Shown here: piece after piece, positions 7,247 to 13,598 of the stretch
Position numbering within the stretch: the stretch's first letter is position 1
Layout of the letters: each line of letters starts with the position of its first letter
From: an uncultured Lachnospiraceae bacterium
Lineage (GTDB): Bacteria > Bacillota > Clostridia > Lachnospirales > Lachnospiraceae
DNA length: 13,598 nucleotides
Direction: 5' to 3'
Assembly (NCBI GenBank): GCA_947177925.1
Contig: CAMWWJ010000055.1
Coordinates: forward strand, 1 to 13,598
Program-made: the position numbers and the translations under genes
Notes under the pieces: model-generated
What the model was told of the DNA's origin: nothing
The model's database searches: none
The model's input: the letters and a program-made list of their open reading frames with translations, nothing else

Positions 7247-8941
7247 ATGATAGTAGGAATTGATTTAGGAACAACAAACAGCTTGATTTCTTATTATGAG
7301 AACGGAGAAGCAAAAATCATACCAAACCGATTAGGAGAGAACCTGACTCCCTCTGTAGTGAGCATGGATGATGAACATACAATATACATAGGGAAAACTG
7401 CAAAGGAAAGACAAATCAAGTATGGATGTGATACGGTAGACGTATTTAAAAGAAGCATGGGAACAAACAAGGAGTTTATTCTTAAGGGAAAAAAATACCG
7501 GGCAGAGGAAATTGCCTCCTTTATTTTGCGTGGATTAAAAGAGGATGCAGAGGTTTACTTGAATCAATCAGTGGAAGAAGCAGTAATCAGTGTGCCGGCA
7601 TATTTTAATGACCAACAGAGAAAGGCAACTAAAAAGGCGGGAGAGTTAGCCGGTTTGAAGGTGGAAAGAATCATCAATGAGCCTACCGCTGCCGCGATTT
7701 CTTATGGAATCAGGCAAAGGGAAGCAAATACCCGTTTTCTGGTGTTTGATTTAGGTGGCGGAACCTTTGATGTTTCCATTTTAGAGCTGTATCATAACAT
7801 TATGGAAGTGCGTGCCGTTGCAGGAGATAACTATTTAGGCGGCGAGGATTTTACCAGGGTTTTGTATGATATGTTTATAAAAGAAAAAAATCTGTCAGAA
7901 AGCAATCTGTCAGATAAAACCCTTGCGCATATCAGAAGGCAGGCTGAATTGTGCAAGCTGGGATTTTCCAAAGGAAATACCTCCACAATGCAGTGCAATA
8001 TAGATGGAGAAGAGATGGAAGCTTCCATATCACTGGAAAAATATCGAATAGAATGTCTCCCCCTGTTGGAAAAGATTCAAAAACCAATAGAAAGAAGCCT
8101 AAAGGATGCAGGCATAAAGCTTTCCCAGATTGATGAGGTCATTCTAGTGGGAGGTGCAACCAAGCTGCCCATTATCCGGAAATTTGTAGGAAAGCTGTTT
8201 GGAAAGCTGCCAAATGTTTCATTGAATCCGGATGAGGTGGTTGCCCTTGGCGCTGCTATGCAGGGTGCCATGAAGGAACGGAATGAGATGATCAAGGAAG
8301 TGGTTTTGACAGATGTATGCCCTTTTACACTTGGAACAGAGGTTGCCATCAGCCTGGATAAGGATACAAAAGAGGGTGGGCATTTTTGTCCGATTATTGA
8401 AAGAAATACGGTAATACCTGTAAGCAGGCAGGAAACATTGTATACTGCCAAAGACGATCAGACGGCTATTCGGGTAAAGGTTCTTCAGGGAGAGAGCCGC
8501 TTTGCAAAAAATAACTTATATTTAGGAGAAATCAATGTTTCTGTTCCAAAGGCAAAGGAAGGAGAGGAAAGCATTGAAGTAACCTATACATATGATGTGA
8601 ATTCCATTTTAGAGGTGGTAGTAAAGGTAGTATCCACTGGAGAGGAAAAGAAATTAATTATACAAAAAGAAGATTGCAGCATGACAAAGGAAGAAATTGA
8701 AAAAAGATTTGAAGAGCTAAGCTATTTAAAGATTCTTCCAAGAGACGAAGAGGCAAATAAGAGATTGTTATTTCGTGGCGAAAGGCTGTATGAAGAATCC
8801 TTTGGCGCCATGAGAGGCCAGATTGATTATGCGGTTACGGAATTTGAAAAGGTGCTCGACAGCCGTGATAAAGCAAAGATTGAGGAAGCAGCGGAAAAGT
8901 TGCGGAGGTTTCTGGATGAGATAGAGGAGGAAACCTTATAG
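7247..8941 (+). CDS. hscC: Hsp70 family chaperone HscC
   Basis: A 564-residue specialised Hsp70 with ATP-dependent peptide binding, cytoplasmic. The nucleotide-binding domain starts with GIDLGTTNS (4-12), has the second phosphate loop FDLGGGTFDVS (167-177) and the adenosine motif LVGGATKLP (300-308). The hydrophobic linker is VVLTDVCPFTLG (352-363), followed by the beta-sandwich substrate domain and a short helical lid ending at 564. The domain is shorter than in DnaK (linker near 390, total ~610-640). Total length, AGDNYLGGEDFT, the LTDVCPFTLG linker and the segment ERNTVIPVSRQET closely resemble E. coli HscC (~556 residues), so I call it HscC rather than DnaK. E. coli HscC is reported to work with the J proteins DjlB and DjlC; here the J-like TPR protein lies immediately upstream. 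GGGGAG precedes the ATG. No terminator is visible downstream. Confidence 0.93.
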   Translation: MIVGIDLGTTNSLISYYENGEAKIIPNRLGENLTPSVVSMDDEHTIYIGKTAKERQIKYGCDTVDVFKRSMGTNKEFILKGKKYRAEEIASFILRGLKEDAEVYLNQSVEEAVISVPAYFNDQQRKATKKAGELAGLKVERIINEPTAAAISYGIRQREANTRFLVFDLGGGTFDVSILELYHNIMEVRAVAGDNYLGGEDFTRVLYDMFIKEKNLSESNLSDKTLAHIRRQAELCKLGFSKGNTSTMQCNIDGEEMEASISLEKYRIECLPLLEKIQKPIERSLKDAGIKLSQIDEVILVGGATKLPIIRKFVGKLFGKLPNVSLNPDEVVALGAAMQGAMKERNEMIKEVVLTDVCPFTLGTEVAISLDKDTKEGGHFCPIIERNTVIPVSRQETLYTAKDDQTAIRVKVLQGESRFAKNNLYLGEINVSVPKAKEGEESIEVTYTYDVNSILEVVVKVVSTGEEKKLIIQKEDCSMTKEEIEKRFEELSYLKILPRDEEANKRLLFRGERLYEESFGAMRGQIDYAVTEFEKVLDSRDKAKIEEAAEKLRRFLDEIEEETL

Positions 8942-8965
8942 TGAATGGCAAAATGTAAAATATAT

Positions 8966-8994
8966 TTGACAAAATGCTGTTGAAGTGATATCTT
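8966..8994 (+). promoter_or_regulatory. Strong sigma-A promoter of the CPBP-protease operon
   Basis: A perfect -35 TTGACA (8966-8971), a 17-base spacer and TATCTT (8989-8994) preceded by an extended -10 TG (8986-8987). The expected start is near 9001, leaving a ~40-base leader. The stretch lies in the 98-base gap after hscC, so the protease operon can be transcribed independently of the chaperone operon. Confidence 0.75.
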
Positions 8995-9023
8995 GTTGCC
9001 AAGAACAAATTTCGAAAACGAAA
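8993..9023. repeat. Two small palindromes at the start of the protease operon
   Basis: TTGTT (8993-8997) and AACAA (9004-9008) form an inverted repeat with a 6-base spacer over the -10 and predicted start site. Directly after it TTTCG-AAAA-CGAAA (9010-9023) is a perfect palindrome. The positions are those of repressor operators, and the operon encodes its own XRE regulator, but no binding site for that protein is known to me. Chance is possible at this AT content. Confidence 0.4.
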
Positions 9024-9039
9024 GAAAGAAGGAAACAAG

Positions 9040-10065
9040 ATGGAAACAAATAGTACAGAAGCAAAAAATCATTTAAAAGAGATTGCAGGAAAAATGGGAT
9101 GGCGGTATGCAGTTTTTGCGGTTGCAGTAATAGCGGTACAGTTGCTGACATCGGGAGTTCTGTCGGTTGCGGCACCACAATGGATAGAAGAAAATATGTC
9201 CCTGTTCCAATTGCTGCTTATTATTTTTTCGGTAGATATCATTGGTTTTCCTCTAATCTTTATATTGTCCAAGAAGGTACCTGCTGCTAAGCTTGAAAAG
9301 CACAATATAGGATTTGGAAAATTAATTGTATGTGTGTTCATTGGAGCCGGTATATGTGGGGCAGGTATGATAATAGGGAATATTTTGCACTTTGGGCTTA
9401 CGCTTCCATTTGGTGCAGATATGGGAGATGTGAATCAGCTTGGAAACCTGATGTTATCTTCCGATGCTTTTATCCGGATTCTTACAGTCGGAATACTGGC
9501 GCCTATATTTGAAGAGTTGATTTTTAGAAAGTTACTGATTGACCGGATTGTAAATCATGGAGAATTTGCAGCCATTCTTATGTCCGGTCTTATGTTTGGA
9601 TTGTTTCATGGAAACTTTTCACAGTTCTTTTTTGCAACCGGTCTTGGAATGTTTTGGGCCTTTATTTATATTAAGACCGGAAAAATAAGGTATACTATAT
9701 TATTTCATATGATTGTTAACCTGTCCTCATCGGTTATCAGTGTATATTTATCACAAATGTATCTTGAAGCATTATCCGCAGCAGGGCCTGAAATGACAGA
9801 AATAACAGGAGAAGGAATGATGGCTATGGCCTTGTATTTGGGTTGGATGGGATTTTTGATGGTATGCTGTATTGTAGGAGTTATTCTTTTTATAGTAAAC
9901 AAAAGTGAATTCCATTTAAATACCGATCATATGGAAATGAGCAAAAAAGAAATGGCAGGCAGCGCACTTTCCAGTAAAGGTATGATACTTTACTATATTC
10001 CATGCATTGTATTATTTCTTATGGCATATGCTCCTACGATTATAAATTTCTTCATGAACAAATAG
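9040..10065 (+). CDS. CPBP family intramembrane metalloprotease (CAAX protease-like)
   Basis: A 341-residue polytopic membrane protein of the CPBP (Abi, Rce1-like) family, with about eight membrane segments. The catalytic signature is complete: EELIFR (E158, E159, R163), FGLFH ending in H190, and H223-M-I-V-N227. These Glu and His residues form the intramembrane glutamate-protease/metalloprotease site. Family members process prenylated proteins in eukaryotes; in bacteria some act in bacteriocin self-immunity or anti-sigma-factor cleavage, and the substrate here is unknown. The start follows AGAAGGA. The gene begins a three-gene operon with a strong promoter upstream, a membrane protein 25 bases downstream and then an XRE regulator. 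That context suggests a membrane-signal or self-immunity role, which is inference. Confidence 0.92.
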   Translation: METNSTEAKNHLKEIAGKMGWRYAVFAVAVIAVQLLTSGVLSVAAPQWIEENMSLFQLLLIIFSVDIIGFPLIFILSKKVPAAKLEKHNIGFGKLIVCVFIGAGICGAGMIIGNILHFGLTLPFGADMGDVNQLGNLMLSSDAFIRILTVGILAPIFEELIFRKLLIDRIVNHGEFAAILMSGLMFGLFHGNFSQFFFATGLGMFWAFIYIKTGKIRYTILFHMIVNLSSSVISVYLSQMYLEALSAAGPEMTEITGEGMMAMALYLGWMGFLMVCCIVGVILFIVNKSEFHLNTDHMEMSKKEMAGSALSSKGMILYYIPCIVLFLMAYAPTIINFFMNK

Positions 10066-10090
10066 TTATTGTAAACAGGGAGAAATTGGT

Positions 10091-11098
10091 ATGAAGAATC
10101 AAAGATATACAGTAATAATAAGTTTCATGGCGTTGTTGATTGTTATTGTATTTTTTCTTAAGGCAAATGATATGCAGGATGCTGTTGTGGATACCAGTGC
10201 AACCCAAAATATATCTGTGGTAAATGGGGTAGCGGAGCCTGAAAAATATGCATTTGATTTGCAGGTTCCCAAAGCTGGAACTTATATCATTTCTGCGAAA
10301 TGGAAACTAGAAAGACCTGGATTTATCACAGGATTAATTGTATCGGATAAACAGGGAAAGGAAGTATTTGCAGTTACCGCAGAAAGCTGTGAAGCGGATT
10401 CTGTTAGCCTGCAATTAGAGGAAGCAGTATATGCCGTAGAATTTTATTATTTGTCAAATTCCCAGGTCTATGAGCAGTTTCTTTTGGATAGAGAGTTTGA
10501 GAACACAGAAATGTATGAGGACTTTGAATCAAATGGAAGCTGGGAGTGGCAGTATCAAATAAAATTAATAAAAACAGTCAATATGAAGGGTATTGCAGTT
10601 TTCTGTGGCCTTATTGCTGGTGTTTTATTTACAATCCTGTTTTTAGCACTGACCAAGACTGATAAAAATGTAAAGTGTAAATTTGATGAGCGTCAGGAGC
10701 TTGTAAGAGGAAAAGGATTTCAATATGGCTTTTTTTCCATGTTGATTTGTAATCTACTGTTTACTTGTATGGAGCTGGCAGAGATGCCGTTGTTTGCGGA
10801 ATTTGAAGTGCTTATTCTGATAAGCAGCATAATAGGAATCGGTGTTTGTGTTGTATACTGTATATGGAATGAGGGTTATTTTGCGCTGAATGAAAATAAG
10901 AAGAGGTTGATGATTTTATTTGCGGTAATTTCAGTTATGAATTTTATCGTTGGCGGATTCTGGATTTTCAAGGATATGGTTATCCGGAATGGAAAATTAA
11001 CATATTACAGTACAAATCTTTTTTGCGGCTTATTATTTATCATTATATACCTGACTATGCTCTTAAAGAGAATCTGCAAGGATGGAAAGGATGAGTAG
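10091..11098 (+). CDS. Unrecognised membrane protein with extracytoplasmic domain
   Basis: A 335-residue protein I cannot assign with confidence. A hydrophobic segment at about 7-24 acts as signal anchor. Residues ~25-160 form a polar domain with alternating strand-like patterns (YAFDLQVPKAGTYIISAKWKL, then AVYAVEFYYL), probably a beta-sandwich outside the membrane. Five more membrane segments follow, near 168-190, 210-228, 233-256, 268-290 and 303-325. Between the first two of these lies a cytoplasmic DERQELVRGKGFQYG motif (199-213). D-E-R-x starts like this recall small DUF2178/DUF6442-type membrane proteins often encoded next to XRE regulators, an uncertain resemblance. AGGGAG precedes the ATG by 8 bases. 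The next gene starts 2 bases after its stop, so the two are tightly coupled. Confidence 0.82.
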   Translation: MKNQRYTVIISFMALLIVIVFFLKANDMQDAVVDTSATQNISVVNGVAEPEKYAFDLQVPKAGTYIISAKWKLERPGFITGLIVSDKQGKEVFAVTAESCEADSVSLQLEEAVYAVEFYYLSNSQVYEQFLLDREFENTEMYEDFESNGSWEWQYQIKLIKTVNMKGIAVFCGLIAGVLFTILFLALTKTDKNVKCKFDERQELVRGKGFQYGFFSMLICNLLFTCMELAEMPLFAEFEVLILISSIIGIGVCVVYCIWNEGYFALNENKKRLMILFAVISVMNFIVGGFWIFKDMVIRNGKLTYYSTNLFCGLLFIIIYLTMLLKRICKDGKDE

Positions 11099-11100
11099 AT

Positions 11101-11295
11101 ATGAAGAATTTGAAAATGAAATCTGCTCGGGTAGTTCTGGACTTGTCTCAGCAGGATCTGGCAGAAAGGGTGGGCGTATCTAGACAGACCATCAGTGCCA
11201 TTGAAAAGGGTGATTATAATCCAACGATCAATCTATGCAGGGCAATTTGTAAAGTTCTGGGAAAAACGCTGGATGAGCTGTTTTGGGAAGAATAA
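11101..11295 (+). CDS. Small XRE-family HTH regulator (YgzD-like)
   Basis: A 64-residue DNA-binding protein that is almost entirely one HTH_3 domain. SQQDLAERVGVSRQTISAIEKGDYNP (16-41) gives the two recognition helices, with S27-R28-Q29-T30-I31 at the start of the DNA-reading helix. LDELFWEE closes the domain. It matches the Firmicutes YgzD-type regulators, which carry no sensor domain. The start lies 2 bases after the upstream stop, with AAAGG 10 bases before it, so it is translated with the membrane protein. It probably regulates its own operon, and the upstream membrane proteins may pass it a signal; both are inferences. A strong terminator follows. Confidence 0.93.
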   Translation: MKNLKMKSARVVLDLSQQDLAERVGVSRQTISAIEKGDYNPTINLCRAICKVLGKTLDELFWEE

Positions 11296-11304
11296 GGAAA
11301 AAAT

Positions 11305-11358
11305 AAGAAAAAGGCTGAATGACCGTAATGGATACGGTATTTGGTCTTTTTCTTTTTA
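11305..11358 (+). terminator. Intrinsic terminator after the XRE regulator
   Basis: The 5' arm 11305-11327 pairs with 11333-11354 around the loop ATGGA. The top stem is ACCGTA/TACGGT with one bulged G, followed by AAT/ATT and several G-U pairs, and the base is AAGAAAAAG/CTTTTTCTT. A T-rich tract runs through and past the base. It begins ten bases after the stop codon and separates this operon from the next. Confidence 0.85.
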
Positions 11359-11385
11359 CTTTCATTGTAATTTGGAAGTCCATAT

Positions 11386-11441
11386 TTGATTTTCGGGTAA
11401 TTTCACTTTACGTCACTTTACGGTCACTTTACGGCTTTACG
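11386..11441. repeat. Short direct repeats TCACTTTACG upstream of the DUF2975 operon
   Basis: Three copies of TCACTTTACG start at 11403, 11413 and 11424, followed by a partial CTTTACG at 11435-11441. Start distances of 10 and 11 bases place the three full copies on the same face of the helix. A looser relative, TTGATTTTCG, lies at 11386-11395. The array lies 56-94 bases before the -35 box of the downstream operon, a usual place for an activator or upstream regulator site. The cognate protein is unknown. Confidence 0.7.
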
Positions 11442-11451
11442 AAATAGAGAA

Positions 11452-11510
11452 AAATCGAAAAAGAATAAATTTTTATTGATTTACGATAAATTTATATTGA
11501 CTTTCGATTT
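11452..11510. repeat. 21-bp tandem repeat inside a 9-bp inverted repeat, over the -35 box
   Basis: Two adjacent 21-base units (11465-11485 and 11486-11506) are identical at 18 of 21 positions. Each begins ATAAATTT and ends TTGA(T/C)TT(A/T)CG. The second contains the -35 box. A perfect 9-base inverted repeat, AAATCGAAA (11452-11460) and TTTCGATTT (11502-11510), flanks the pair. The 21-base period is two helical turns, so two protein units could bind side by side on one face. This is strong evidence for a regulated promoter; the regulator is not known. Confidence 0.7.
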
Positions 11511-11525
11511 GTATGGTGGTATATT
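11497..11525 (+). promoter_or_regulatory. Strong sigma-A promoter of the DUF2975-XRE-DUF4153 operon
   Basis: TTGACT (11497-11502, 5/6), a 17-base spacer and TATATT (11520-11525, 5/6) with an extended -10 TGG (11517-11519). The predicted start near 11532 leaves a leader of about 23 bases containing GAGAGG. The -35 is inside the second copy of the 21-bp repeat and inside the right arm of the inverted repeat. Confidence 0.8.
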
Positions 11526-11554
11526 GTGGTAAATAAAAAAGAGAGGATCCTTTC

Positions 11555-12001
11555 ATGAACAGTAAAATAACAAAGATTACAAAATTACTTTTAGATGCCA
11601 TGTATTTTTTAGGGATACCAGTATGTATTTCCCTGCCTTTTACCTTTAAGCTGTACGGACAGATAAATTCTTATTTCCGGGAATATTATGTGCAGCTTGT
11701 GATTTTATTTTTTTTATCAGGAATATTTGCCATACTCATTATCGGAGAGTTGCGGAAAATGTTTCGGACAGTGTTGAACCATGACTGCTTTGTAAAGGAA
11801 AATGTAGTAAGCCTGAGGAAGATGGGCACTTATAGCTTTTGTATTGCAGTGATTACCGCAATCCGCCTGTTTCTCTATGTTACACCGGCTGTATTGGTGG
11901 TAATTCTGGTTTTTCTGATTGCAGGACTGTTTAGCAAAGTATTGTCAGAGGTCTTCGATAAAGCCGTCACCTATAAACTTGAGAATGACTTAACAATATA
12001 G
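11555..12001 (+). CDS. DUF2975 family membrane protein
   Basis: A 148-residue protein with four membrane segments (near 10-30, 45-66, 90-111 and 113-132). The loop LNHDCFVKENVVSLRKMGTY and the C-terminal FDKAVTYKLENDLTI match the family DUF2975, in which C-F-x-x-x-N and a closing D-L-T-I are typical. The biochemical function of the family is unknown. Its members are nearly always encoded directly before a small YozG-like XRE regulator, as here (12 bases apart), so the pair probably works as membrane sensor or inhibitor plus transcription factor; that role is inference. GAGAGG precedes the ATG by 8 bases, and the gene is first in a three-gene operon under the repeat-decorated promoter. Confidence 0.88.
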   Translation: MNSKITKITKLLLDAMYFLGIPVCISLPFTFKLYGQINSYFREYYVQLVILFFLSGIFAILIIGELRKMFRTVLNHDCFVKENVVSLRKMGTYSFCIAVITAIRLFLYVTPAVLVVILVFLIAGLFSKVLSEVFDKAVTYKLENDLTI

Positions 12002-12013
12002 GAGGATGGAAGA

Positions 12014-12238
12014 ATGGCAATTGTGATAAACTTAGATGTAGTTATGGCAAAACGCAAGGTAGGGCTGACAGAGCTGGCAGGAGAAATTGATATTACGCTG
12101 GCAAATCTGTCTATTTTGAAAAATAACAAGGCAAAAGCAGTAAGACTTACGACTTTGGATTCCATTTGTAAGGCGTTAGACTGCCAGCCGGGAGACATTC
12201 TTCAATATGTGCCGGATGAGGAAGTCCAAAAAGAGTAA
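12014..12238 (+). CDS. Small XRE-family HTH regulator (YozG-like)
   Basis: A 74-residue DNA-binding protein. The layout IVINLDVVMAKRKVGLTELA, then ITLANLSILKNNKAKAVRLTTLDSICKALDCQPGDIL (27-63), is the highly conserved signature of YozG-type Cro/CI regulators; the recognition helix includes T28-L29-A30-N31-L32-S33. It lacks any ligand domain. AGGAGG lies 8 bases before the ATG, an excellent ribosome binding site. It follows the DUF2975 gene by 12 bases and precedes the polytopic membrane protein by 25 bases. It is the obvious candidate to bind the repeat cluster before the operon, though no binding site for the family is known to me. Confidence 0.94.
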   Translation: MAIVINLDVVMAKRKVGLTELAGEIDITLANLSILKNNKAKAVRLTTLDSICKALDCQPGDILQYVPDEEVQKE

Positions 12239-12263
12239 AGAGAATATGAGAGAGGAATGTATT

Positions 12264-13556
12264 ATGAATGAAAATAACTATCCTAACATATCTGTACCGC
12301 AGATGGAAACAGCTATCAAGAAAGAGGAAAAAGAAGGATTATTGGCAGGTGAAAACAATACGGTAAAAGAAATTCTGGTTCATTTTGAATTTTTTGGCAT
12401 AATCAGTATTCTGTATGGTATTTTTTACTGCTTTTGCCTGTACAAAAATACTTCGGGCATTACTATGCCGGTTTTTACGGCTGGAACCTTTGCCTATTTT
12501 ATCAGCTGCATGAAAAAGTTAGAAATTTCCTTAAAAAAAGATGCCTGGTTTTATATAGGAGCCTCCTGTTTGCTGGGTATTTCCAATTTTCTTACATCCA
12601 GCAATGTGCTGATATTTTTCAATTATGTGGGAATTCTATTGTTATTATTTGGTTTTTTAATTCATCACTTTTATGAAGACAGGGAATGGCATTTTGGAAA
12701 ACAGGCTGCTTCCATAATTTCTGCCTTTTTCGGCACGATTTCCTGTCTTCATTATTTGCCTAAGGGTTTTTCCTATTATAGAATGGAAAAGGAAAATGTT
12801 TCGGGAAAAGACAGCAAAGGAAAATATATTTGGTTTGGAATTCTGATTGCTATTCCTCTGCTTATGGTGGTATGCGCTCTTCTTGCAAGCGCAGATGCAG
12901 TTTTCCGCTCAATTTTTCAGAATTTATTTCAGGATATTGTATTACCTACGAACCCAATAGGAATGGTAATTACAATCTTGCTGGGAATTTTTGGTTCTTA
13001 TGGTCTGCTTGTATGGTTTTCCAAAAAACAGCTTCAGGAGACCTGCAGCGATAAGAGAACTTTAGAACCGTTAATTGCTATTACCTTTACTTCTTTGCTG
13101 ACTGTTATTTATCTTATATTCAGTATAATACAGATTTTATACTTATTTGTAGGAAATATGGAACTGCCTTCCGGCTACACTTATGCAGGCTATGCAAGAG
13201 AAGGATTCTTTCAGCTGCTTTTCGTATGCCTCATCAATTTAGGAATAGTGCTGATTTGTGTGGAGCGGTTTCAGGAAAATATGCTTTTGAAAATTATCCT
13301 GACTATTTTTTCCGCATGTACCTATATTATGATTGCTTCCAGCGCTATGCGGATGATTTTGTATATTGCAGCCTACTATCTGACTTTTCTGCGTGTACTG
13401 GTATTGTGGACTCTGGCAGTGCTTGCCCTGCTGCTTACCGGTATTTTGATTTCCATCTATAAGGAAAGCTTTCCGCTGTTCCGTTATTGTATGGTAGTAG
13501 TTACTATTTGCTATCTGATATTCAGTCTGGCAAAGCCGGATTATTTTATATTATAG
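12264..13556 (+). CDS. Polytopic membrane protein, DUF4153/DUF4173-like
   Basis: A 430-residue protein with about 35 polar N-terminal residues and then roughly ten to eleven membrane segments. Features that recall DUF4153/DUF4173 proteins are PLLMVVCALLASADAVF near the middle and RMILYIAAYYLTFLRVLVLW near the C-terminus (compare R-x-x-L-Y-x-x-x-Y-G-L-T-x-x-R-V in those families). I cannot decide between the two names, and the function is unknown for both. I chose the ATG at 12264 because AGAGG lies 8 bases upstream. Upstream in-frame ATGs at 12207 (overlapping the XRE gene by 32 bases) and 12246 have weaker sites. It completes the operon with DUF2975 and the XRE regulator. No terminator is visible in the 42 bases remaining in the window. 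Confidence 0.85.
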   Translation: MNENNYPNISVPQMETAIKKEEKEGLLAGENNTVKEILVHFEFFGIISILYGIFYCFCLYKNTSGITMPVFTAGTFAYFISCMKKLEISLKKDAWFYIGASCLLGISNFLTSSNVLIFFNYVGILLLLFGFLIHHFYEDREWHFGKQAASIISAFFGTISCLHYLPKGFSYYRMEKENVSGKDSKGKYIWFGILIAIPLLMVVCALLASADAVFRSIFQNLFQDIVLPTNPIGMVITILLGIFGSYGLLVWFSKKQLQETCSDKRTLEPLIAITFTSLLTVIYLIFSIIQILYLFVGNMELPSGYTYAGYAREGFFQLLFVCLINLGIVLICVERFQENMLLKIILTIFSACTYIMIASSAMRMILYIAAYYLTFLRVLVLWTLAVLALLLTGILISIYKESFPLFRYCMVVVTICYLIFSLAKPDYFIL

Positions 13557-13598
13557 GAAATTCCTCCTGCTGGAAGAATACTGAATTAAAATAGCCCG

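Noticed and set aside
8077..8451. Antisense open frame of 124 codons in hscC
   Set aside because: Shadow of the hscC codon pattern, with no ribosome binding site and no recognisable product. The same holds for the antisense frames in proS, the TPR gene and the protease gene.
7247..8941. Main housekeeping DnaK
   Set aside because: Too short (564 residues), linker LTDVCPFTLG near 352 and overall resemblance to HscC; no grpE or dnaJ next to it.
9040..11295. Toxin-antitoxin or phage-defence (Abi) system
   Set aside because: The Abi name of the CPBP family is historical. No toxin, nuclease or phage-related gene is present, so defence cannot be supported from the sequence.
11403..11441. CRISPR-like array
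   Set aside because: Units of 10-11 bases are in direct contact without spacers, far too short for CRISPR repeats; a regulatory repeat is the better reading.
12207..12263. Earlier starts of the DUF4153/4173-like gene at 12207 or 12246
   Set aside because: They overlap the XRE gene or lack a good ribosome binding site and add only a charged stretch; 12264 has AGAGG at 8 bases.
13557..13598. Terminator after the last gene
   Set aside because: Only a 4-base TTCC/GGAA pairing is visible and the window ends; nothing can be claimed.

Overview
The window looks like a chromosomal segment of a low-GC Gram-positive bacterium of the class Clostridia, most likely a Lachnospiraceae-type gut anaerobe. 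The grounds are the A+T-rich composition, purine-rich AGGAGG-like ribosome binding sites, a canonical clostridial T-box leader, the ~480-residue archaeal/eukaryotic-like form of ProS, and typical Firmicutes pairs of a small XRE regulator with membrane proteins. I see no IS element, phage gene, tRNA, rRNA or CRISPR array.

Bases 1-344 hold a proline T-box leader ending in an intrinsic terminator, followed by proS (345-1781). Three minus-strand genes follow: a DUF6512-like membrane protein whose stop codon overlaps the proS stop by 4 bp, and a translationally coupled pair, a YiaC-like GNAT acetyltransferase followed by a Cof-type HAD phosphatase. The HAD gene ends at a long AT-rich hairpin terminator near 2390-2440.

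At 4020-8941 is the most distinctive unit. A 1068-residue protein combines a J-like N-terminus, in which HPD is replaced by NPE, with a long TPR array and a cysteine cluster near its C-terminus. It lies 20 bp upstream of an HscC-type Hsp70. This looks like a dedicated specialised chaperone system: TPR scaffold plus Hsp70, with no GrpE, and no CIRCE operator seen.

Bases 8966-11295 form a second unit with its own strong promoter: a CPBP (CAAX-like) intramembrane protease, an unrecognised membrane protein with an extracytoplasmic domain, and a YgzD-like XRE regulator, closed by an intrinsic terminator. A third unit starts at about 11497: a DUF2975 membrane protein, a YozG-like XRE regulator and a DUF4153/DUF4173-like polytopic membrane protein. 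Its upstream region (11386-11510) is full of short repeats: three helically phased TCACTTTACG units, a 21-bp tandem repeat that covers the -35 box, and a 9-bp inverted repeat. It looks like a multi-site operator. The last two units share one logic, membrane proteins plus a tiny XRE regulator, and both have TTTCG/CGAAA palindromic elements at their promoters.
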